The notes beneath the pieces are model-generated. The model was given only the letters and a program-made list of their open reading frames with translations, did not search any database and was not told the DNA's origin. 64,000 nucleotides of DNA from contig CM076658.1 in assembly GCA_038496675.1 (NCBI GenBank), forward strand, positions 11,414,904 through 11,478,903. Reading direction: 5' to 3'. Numbering within the stretch: position 1 is the stretch's first letter; each line of letters opens with the position of its first letter. This DNA comes from Rachycentron canadum (Eukaryota > Chordata > Actinopteri > Carangiformes > Rachycentridae). The position numbers and the translations under genes were made by a program. Positions 61,171 through 64,000 of this stretch are shown here, piece after piece.

Positions 61171-61851
61171 TAGCAGGGGCAGAGTTTGGTCCTAAGAAAG
61201 ATGTTTTGTCTTAATTCATGATGTGTTCATGGTGTGCTCAGAGCCACAGCACCTCAACAGAAGTGGACTGTCTGTTTGAGTGAGGGGCTTTGAAGATTGT
61301 GTTGTAAATTCTTAAAGGTGAGGAACCCCCCCCCCCCCAGCAGCTTTCTGTTTGCAATTAATGGCTGTTGACTAATCGTGCCAGGCCACATTGCCTCCCC
61401 TCTAAAATAACTAATGCAGTAGCCTCTGGTCTGCCACTTGTGTCAAACCTTTGCCGCTCCATGTGTGGGTGTTGGAAATTAAATATTAACTTCTAACTCG
61501 TAGCCCAGTAACTATCTCTGAAGCACAGCCTCAGTGGAGCCTCTCAAGTTCAGGCTGCAGAAGAATGAAGGAGAATAGAGAATGTACATGAAATAAACTA
61601 ATTTGTCGTGAGAGCGAAGGGAGGATTTTTTTGAACCAAAGCAGTGACTTTAGGGACTATAAAGCCTGACTTTTAGCCTTGCATTAGCAGAATCATATCT
61701 CCCCTTTGCTTCTCCAGTGCAAGCACAAATGTAGGTGTAAACAAATTCTCTCTCTCATGTGTTTCAGGCCATTTTTGATCGAAACAGGAAGGATGAGTTG
61801 CCTGGGCTGCAGCTGGAGTGGATTGACGGAATTTGTTCGCCGCTGTACGAG
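29046..61851 (+). CDS. pde11a: Dual-specificity cAMP/cGMP phosphodiesterase 11A, nearly complete
   Basis: Hydrolyses cAMP and cGMP in the cytosol. Nineteen exons, all GT-AG and in phase, give 841 codons; about 50 C-terminal residues lie past the window. The start MAVPNMVFSDVESFLDSHPE matches the long human isoform PDE11A4. The known phosphorylation sites are kept: RRAS (Ser80) and RKAS (Ser125). GAF-A spans about 165-340 with an intact NKFDE motif (N302 K303, F310, D314 E315). GAF-B spans about 350-510 with the degenerate NR...F...DQ form, also seen in human. The catalytic domain from about 555 has YHNWRHAF (H623, H627), the HDLDHRGTNN signature (H663 D664), LEHHHFNHAV, ACDLGAVTKPW (D775), and the invariant purine-binding Gln828 in LQLEWID. 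The N-terminus is about 40 residues shorter than in human. All key residues are intact. Confidence 0.98.
30456..30614 (+). CDS. pde11a: pde11a exon 2 (residues 264-316)
   Basis: DRRFSDEIDKLTGYKTKSLL to FTEDDEK, holding the GAF-A NKFDE motif. Acceptor attgcag, donor AAG|gtaatg. Confidence 0.97.
31170..31690 (+). repeat. Dispersed teleost repeat
   Basis: Contains TTCATGGTTCCCTGATGATG, GAATTGCAATAAAATTTGGC, CAAATACCTGCAGAATGACA, GTGAACATGGTAAACATTAC and CAGAGCTGCTAGTGTGGCTT in the order of a very common but unclassified fish repeat that I recognise from memory. Confidence 0.7.
32782..32812. repeat. Perfect 12-bp hairpin
   Basis: GCCCTTTGGAAG (32782-32793), loop GTTGTAT, then CTTCCAAAGGGC (32801-32812), in pde11a intron 2. 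Confidence 0.9.
35085..35185 (+). repeat. Dispersed teleost repeat fragment
   Basis: CATTATCTATACTGCTTATC, GGTATACCTTGGACAGGTCG and CCAGTCTAT follow a well-known fish repeat motif (CATCCATTATCT ... ACCCTGGACAGGTCGCCAG). Confidence 0.7.
38334..38409. repeat. (AC)34 plus (TA)n compound microsatellite at the gap edge
   Basis: AC dinucleotides from 38334 to about 38402, then TA repeats running into the gap. The far side resumes with CACA and then (TA)n to about 38816. Confidence 0.95.
38410..38778. other. Assembly gap (369 N)
   Basis: Unsequenced bases between two microsatellite edges in pde11a intron 2. The gap length may be an estimate. Open frames drawn across it are meaningless. Confidence 1.
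40446..40535 (+). CDS. pde11a: pde11a exon 3 (residues 317-346)
   Basis: VLQMYLPFCGIAISNAQLFA to KEYDRSR, the helix linking GAF-A to GAF-B. Acceptor tttacag, donor CGG|gtaagg. Confidence 0.97.
41167..41307 (+). CDS. pde11a: pde11a exon 4 (residues 347-393)
   Basis: ALLEVVNDLFEEQTDLEKIV to LLEDIESP, start of GAF-B. Acceptor tgttcag, donor CCG|gtacat. Confidence 0.97.
41406..41470 (+). CDS. pde11a: pde11a exon 5 (21 codons plus 2 bases)
   Basis: VVKFTKSFELLSPKCSADTE S, GAF-B. Only 98 bases after exon 4. Acceptor ctcgcag, donor CAG|gtatgt. Confidence 0.97.
43003..43135 (+). CDS. pde11a: pde11a exon 6 (1 base plus 44 codons)
   Basis: Completes a Ser codon, then FKDSMEKSSYSDWLINNSIA to AYQDPRFDAE, GAF-B. 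Acceptor gaccctag, donor GAG|gtaaac. Confidence 0.97.
43180..43330 (+). repeat. Dispersed teleost repeat
   Basis: ATTCTCAGTCATCCAGGTAT followed by CATCCAAGAGGCCTCTTCAG and TTCTAG is a common unclassified fish repeat; it starts 45 bases after exon 6. Confidence 0.6.
43885..43960 (+). repeat. Fragment of dispersed teleost repeat (same family as 14268-14605)
   Basis: GGGCTGCATAATTTTTTGAT followed by TAATCAGTTTACAATTTAGT keeps the start of the 14268 element. Diverged and truncated. Confidence 0.55.
44142..44217 (+). CDS. pde11a: pde11a exon 7 (25 codons plus 1 base)
   Basis: ADQFSDFHIRSVLCVPIWNS NHQII, GAF-B core. Acceptor ccttttag, donor TTG|gtaagt. Too short to appear as a long open frame. 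Confidence 0.96.
44400..44720. repeat. Probable non-autonomous repeat with central hairpin
   Basis: Contains a 21-bp inverted repeat at 44584-44604 and 44614-44634 (CAGCCAATCAGAAGAGAG and its complement, one mismatch, 9-base loop), followed by GAGCTGTAAAACTACATTAA and GATGGTTTTTGGTACTTAAA, which recur in fish repeat families as I remember them. Confidence 0.65.
45341..45362. repeat. Poly-T tract (22 bases)
   Basis: In pde11a intron 7, after a TG-rich stretch. The rest of this 2.5-kb intron shows no recognised element. Confidence 0.95.
46737..46804 (+). CDS. pde11a: pde11a exon 8 (2 bases plus 22 codons)
   Basis: Completes a Gly codon, then VAQVLNRLDGKPFDDADQRL FE, the degenerate NKFDE-like motif of GAF-B. 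Acceptor gtaacag, donor GAG|gtatta. Confidence 0.97.
46927..47019 (+). CDS. pde11a: pde11a exon 9 (residues 508-538)
   Basis: AFVIFCGLGINNTIMYDQVK then KSWAKQSVALD, the end of GAF-B and the linker helix. Acceptor tcctaag, donor GAT|gtaaga. Confidence 0.97.
48028..48078 (+). CDS. pde11a: pde11a exon 10 (residues 539-555)
   Basis: VLSYHATCSKTEVDKFK, 51 bases, the join to the catalytic domain. Acceptor tttgcag, donor AAG|gtaaca. The intron after it (48079-50859) is AT-rich with nothing recognised. Confidence 0.95.
50860..51006 (+). CDS. pde11a: pde11a exon 11 (residues 556-604)
   Basis: AANIPLVCELGIDKLSFDDF to GMVQKFKIDYE, start of the catalytic domain. Acceptor caaacag, donor GAG|gtaaga. Confidence 0.97.
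51143..51250 (+). CDS. pde11a: pde11a exon 12 (residues 605-640)
   Basis: TLCRWLLTVRKNYRMVLYHN then WRHAFNVCQCMFAMLT. It carries the catalytic proton donor His623 and the metal-binding His627. Acceptor cctccag, donor ACG|gtaaag. Confidence 0.97.
51865..52090 (-). repeat. Dispersed teleost repeat (inverse of the 15895 type)
   Basis: GTTTGTCGGTTTGTCAGCAG, TGATTTTCACCAAATCTGGT and GGGCAGATCTGGATGATTTA are the reverse-strand relatives of the element at 15895-16135. Confidence 0.65.
52160..52370 (-). repeat. Second, adjacent copy of the same dispersed repeat
   Basis: GGTTTATCAGCAGAATTACA, ATTTTGGGGCAGATCTGGTT and CAGCCTTGGTGGAGGTGTAC continue the family end that the first copy lacks, so the two may be one element broken by an insertion or deletion. 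Confidence 0.6.
52675..52718. repeat. (AC)n microsatellite
   Basis: AC dinucleotides with a few CATAC interruptions at the right end, in pde11a intron 12. Confidence 0.95.
53136..53245 (+). CDS. pde11a: pde11a exon 13 (36 codons plus 2 bases)
   Basis: TAGFQETLTEVEILALIVGC then VCHDLDHRGTNNAFQA. It carries the class I phosphodiesterase signature with the metal ligands His663 and Asp664. Acceptor aaatcag, donor CAA|gtaagt. Confidence 0.97.
53246..56488. other. pde11a intron 13 (3.2 kb)
   Basis: AT-rich with no gene. The last 83 bases before the acceptor are almost entirely TG repeats (56406-56485). The last AG before the acceptor is at 56363-56364, so the branch point is probably the CTGAT or CTGAA near 56374-56381, over 100 bases from the exon. 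Confidence 0.7.
56406..56485. repeat. pde11a: (TG)n microsatellite against the exon 14 acceptor
   Basis: TG/GT repeats with two GC interruptions near 56415 and 56427, then a pure run from 56428 to 56485 (29 units), followed directly by CAG and exon 14. It occupies the place of the polypyrimidine tract. Confidence 0.97.
56489..56579 (+). CDS. pde11a: pde11a exon 14 (1 base plus 30 codons)
   Basis: Completes a Lys codon, then TGSALALLYGTSATLEHHHF then NHAVMILQSE, part of the active-site wall. At 91 bases it is not a multiple of three, so skipping would shift the frame. Donor GAG|gtgcac is weaker than its neighbours. Confidence 0.96.
57040..57365 (+). repeat. Dispersed teleost repeat
   Basis: AAGGAATAGTTTGTATTTTG, TTTGCTTTCTTGCCAAGAGT, TAGATGAGTAGATCGGTACC and GACTGGAAACAGGGGGAACA are landmarks, in order, of one of the commonest unclassified fish repeats. 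Diverged with internal deletions. It lies in pde11a intron 14. Confidence 0.75.
59715..59815 (+). CDS. pde11a: pde11a exon 15 (33 codons plus 2 bases)
   Basis: GHNIFSNLSSTEYSDLMQLL then KQSILATDLTLYF, catalytic domain. Acceptor tccacag, donor TGA|gtatgt. Confidence 0.97.
60013..60090 (+). CDS. pde11a: pde11a exon 16 (1 base, 25 codons, 2 bases)
   Basis: Completes a Glu codon, then NRNTFFELVSNGEYNWNVKA HRDMC. The human protein has RRTEFFELV here. Acceptor cctttag, donor CAG|gtaaag. Confidence 0.96.
60202..60265 (+). CDS. pde11a: pde11a exon 17 (1 base plus 21 codons)
   Basis: Completes an Arg codon, then SMMMTACDLGAVTKPWEISR K, with the metal-binding Asp775. Acceptor ttctcag, donor AAG|gtgaga. 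Confidence 0.97.
60343..60555 (-). repeat. Dispersed teleost repeat, diverged copy (same family as 14268-14605)
   Basis: AGAGCTGAAATGGTTAGTTC, GGACTATTTGGACAAGACAA and ACCTTGGGCTTGTAGATAAG match the inverse of the full-length copy. It fills most of intron 17. Confidence 0.6.
60639..60713 (+). CDS. pde11a: pde11a exon 18 (residues 789-813)
   Basis: VAELVTSEFFEQGDRERSEL KLTPS, catalytic domain. Acceptor cttttcag, donor TCT|gtgagt. Confidence 0.97.
61101..61171. repeat. (AAT)23 microsatellite
   Basis: Pure AAT units in pde11a intron 18. Confidence 0.97.
61768..61851 (+). CDS. pde11a: pde11a exon 19 (residues 814-841), last in the window
   Basis: AIFDRNRKDELPGLQLEWID then GICSPLYE, with the nucleotide-selecting Gln828. 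Acceptor tttcag, donor GAG|gtaacg. The C-terminal exon (human ALVKVNVKLKPML) is not found before 64000. Confidence 0.97.
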
Positions 61852-62763
61852 GTAACGCTTGAGGCTTCACCGCTCTCTGGCCTTCACTGTGTCGCGCTCG
61901 TTACACATCCACCTCTGACATCAGCAGTCGGTGTCCTAGCTCAGCAATTGTCCCCGACTGACGCCAGCAATGAAACTGTCACCAACTATTCAATTTTCTT
62001 TGTAGCCACAGATTCTTCACTGGGAAAAAAAAATAGAATCTCTGAACTTCAAGGTTTCATCCTGTTCTTTTGAGCACAGCAGAATGAGTGTGCACTTTCT
62101 GATTGTAAGGTAGTGGAGTGTGTGAGTAGAGCTGTGATGTTAGTCGGGTGAAATCCCCTCAGTACTTTGGGCTTCACTGAACAGTAATGAAATAAGGACT
62201 GACTCTTGACTGCATGTGATTCTTCTGAGACAAACACGGACAAACAGGCTGATTTCACTGTAGGATCTGAGCAGAGCAAATATTAGGGTTGGAGTTAGCA
62301 CCAGTGTCTATCTTTGAGGGAATTAATGGAAATCTATACAGTGTCCTTGCTGGTATAGTAATGTCTGTGCCTGTGTGCTTCTGAATGACGTCAATAGAGG
62401 CTCACCTGCCCCTCCCACTGCTGGTTGGCTGTGGCTGTGTGGGAGGAAGAAGAAGCCTGACTGAGAAGATCAGGTCTGTTAAGAGATGAGGCGTGTTGAA
62501 GGCAAATGCATGAAAGTCAAACAGAAGAGGAGCCGTGAAAGAAGTCAAGGATAAAATAGTTCATTCATTCTTACAGCACTGGGTGATTTCTTTGCTTTTG
62601 TGCTGTTAGGCCTGATTTATATTAACATGTTACCCAACAAACAATAAATCATCTATTGAATTATCGCAGGATCAGTTTCAAAAGTTAGGGCAGATTGATC
62701 TGTGCAGGGCTCTGGTTTTACCATTTTTACTTTTTGTGTAGTGTAGATAAAAAGGATCAACGT

Positions 62764-62764
62764 G

Positions 62765-62795
<31 letters not shown>

Positions 62796-62808
62796 CGCGC
62801 GCGCGCGT
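62764..62808. repeat. (TG)n followed by (CG)n, Z-DNA-prone
   Basis: Alternating purine-pyrimidine without a break from 62778 to 62808 (31 bases), the last 13 or so being GC repeats. Confidence 0.9.
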
Positions 62809-63077
62809 TGTCTGCGTGGGGGGTTTGCATCCACACTGCTTCATGTAAAGGCTGATGTTTGGAGAATGCAGATATGGAGCTCACGATCATGCTGCTGCCA
62901 ATTAAACTTGCAAGGAGAAGAACAGAGGAAGTTCGGAGGCGGCAGGGTTTGTGTCCGTGGGCGGAAGAGATCTTGTTCTTGATCTCGCTGATCTCCTTCT
63001 CCTGGTGGTGGCTCGCTACTTTGTGGAGTCTTAATCCCCCATTATATAACCTTCCATCTTCATGCCCCACCATATGA

Positions 63078-63080
<3 letters not shown>

Positions 63081-63128
<48 letters not shown>

Positions 63129-63129
63129 C
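63081..63129. repeat. (TC)n microsatellite
   Basis: TC dinucleotides with one TTT interruption near 63113. Confidence 0.97.
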
Positions 63130-63849
63130 TTCCTCTGACTCTACCTCAGTGGAATAATGATGTTGCACAAACCTCTCCTCTTGAAAATCATCTTCTTTTA
63201 AACTTAAAATTTAAATGATCAATAGTTGTTTTTTGGAGTATTTTGTATATTTCAGCTGTAATGACTGTAGGCCACAGGTCATCACAATGTGCAATATTTG
63301 ATAAATGGTTATCAAACACCGTAAAAACGCAGTTGCGAGCAGATACAATCATTTATTAATATGATTAATGTTAACAACTGTAACTTTTGCTGTGGGCACC
63401 CATAAGTAGATGCTGGTTTGTAAATGGATGATAAATGACGATAAAGTTAAAGTTGTAATAATAGTTGTAGTAACTGCTGTGATAATATCAAATTTTCTTC
63501 ATAGAAGAAGTTTTAATTGTTGACAAATACTATTCATTAATAATTTCCATCCAATGACATGATAAGAATCATAGTAATAGTAATGTGTTATAAACCTTGT
63601 ATTACATAAAATAGAGGTTAAAGTAAAGTGTGAATGTTATTTTACTTAATATACTTACTTTACTTAATATAATACATAATATAATTGAATTTGCAGATTA
63701 CATCATTAGTATCTGATTATTTGTTCTTTGATTTGATAAAAATCACAAATAATAAGAATTAGAATAAGAATATGAATCTATTATTCTACTATAACAAGTG
63801 AAGAGTCAAAAATCTTATTTCCTGAAGCCCACACTGATGTTGTTGAATC

Positions 63850-64000
63850 TTGTTTTATTCAATCAACAGTACAAACCCTACTTAATATTTTTGCACTGGT
63901 TTGTTTTTGTGCTGTTTTGTTTTTGTGTTTGCTGCTGAAACACTGCGATTCCCCCACTGTGGGACAAATAAAGGAATTTGAATTGAATTGAAACCTCAAA
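63850..64000 (+). mobile_element. 3' tail of a fish LINE or SINE
   Basis: CGATTCCCCCACTGTGGGAC followed by AAATAAAGGAATTTGAATTG and a repeated AATTG unit is the standard 3' end of an abundant fish retroposon. The element may have continued to the right. Confidence 0.7.

Larger units (their letters stand above)
61852..64000. other. Start of pde11a last intron, with microsatellites and a retroposon tail
   Basis: Holds (TG)n/(CG)n at 62764-62808, (TC)n at 63081-63129 and a retroposon end at 63850-64000. No coding sequence is recognised. Confidence 0.65.

Noticed and set aside
1..64000. tRNA, rRNA, snRNA genes or CRISPR arrays
   Set aside because: No cloverleaf, rRNA or direct-repeat/spacer pattern was recognised by eye. 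A tRNAscan or Rfam search would be decisive.

Overview
The window is nuclear DNA of a ray-finned fish, probably a percomorph, though the species cannot be read from it. The signs are AT-rich introns and intergenic DNA with many microsatellites, several dispersed repeat types familiar from teleost genomes, strict GT-AG introns, and proteins closest to vertebrate families. There is one assembly gap (38410-38778).

Layout, left to right. (1) About 736-22040, minus strand: the 5' half of osbpl6 (oxysterol-binding protein-like 6 / ORP6). I resolve nine coding exons (N-terminus, PH domain and the linker after it) and a likely 5' untranslated exon in a GC-rich promoter. The FFAT motif and sterol-binding domain lie beyond the left edge. 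(2) 22340-25740: intergenic DNA with a decayed LINE fragment and a near-perfect 25-bp palindrome. (3) 25742-27440, plus strand: a complete cytochrome c gene (one untranslated exon and two coding exons, 105 aa). Its position next to osbpl6 and pde11a suggests it is the positional equivalent of the mouse testis cytochrome c gene Cyct rather than of the OSBPL3-linked CYCS. (4) 28600 to beyond 64000, plus strand: pde11a (dual cAMP/cGMP phosphodiesterase 11A). Nineteen coding exons (841 codons) are placed to the base. The short C-terminal tail (about 50 residues in human) lies past the right edge.

Head-to-head osbpl6 and pde11a is the order I recall from the human 2q31.2 region. RBM45, which lies between them in mammals, was not found here.

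The genes are not an operon and share no pathway. Cytochrome c carries electrons and triggers apoptosis, PDE11A ends cyclic-nucleotide signals, and ORP6 moves lipids at membrane contacts. The most interesting signals are a pure (TG)29 tract directly against the 3' splice site of a catalytic pde11a exon, an unusual cytochrome c paralogue (extra N-terminal Pro, Val replacing a conserved Glu), an overlapping uORF ahead of pde11a, and a CRE/E-box cluster at the cytochrome c promoter. I found no RNA genes and no wholly new system.
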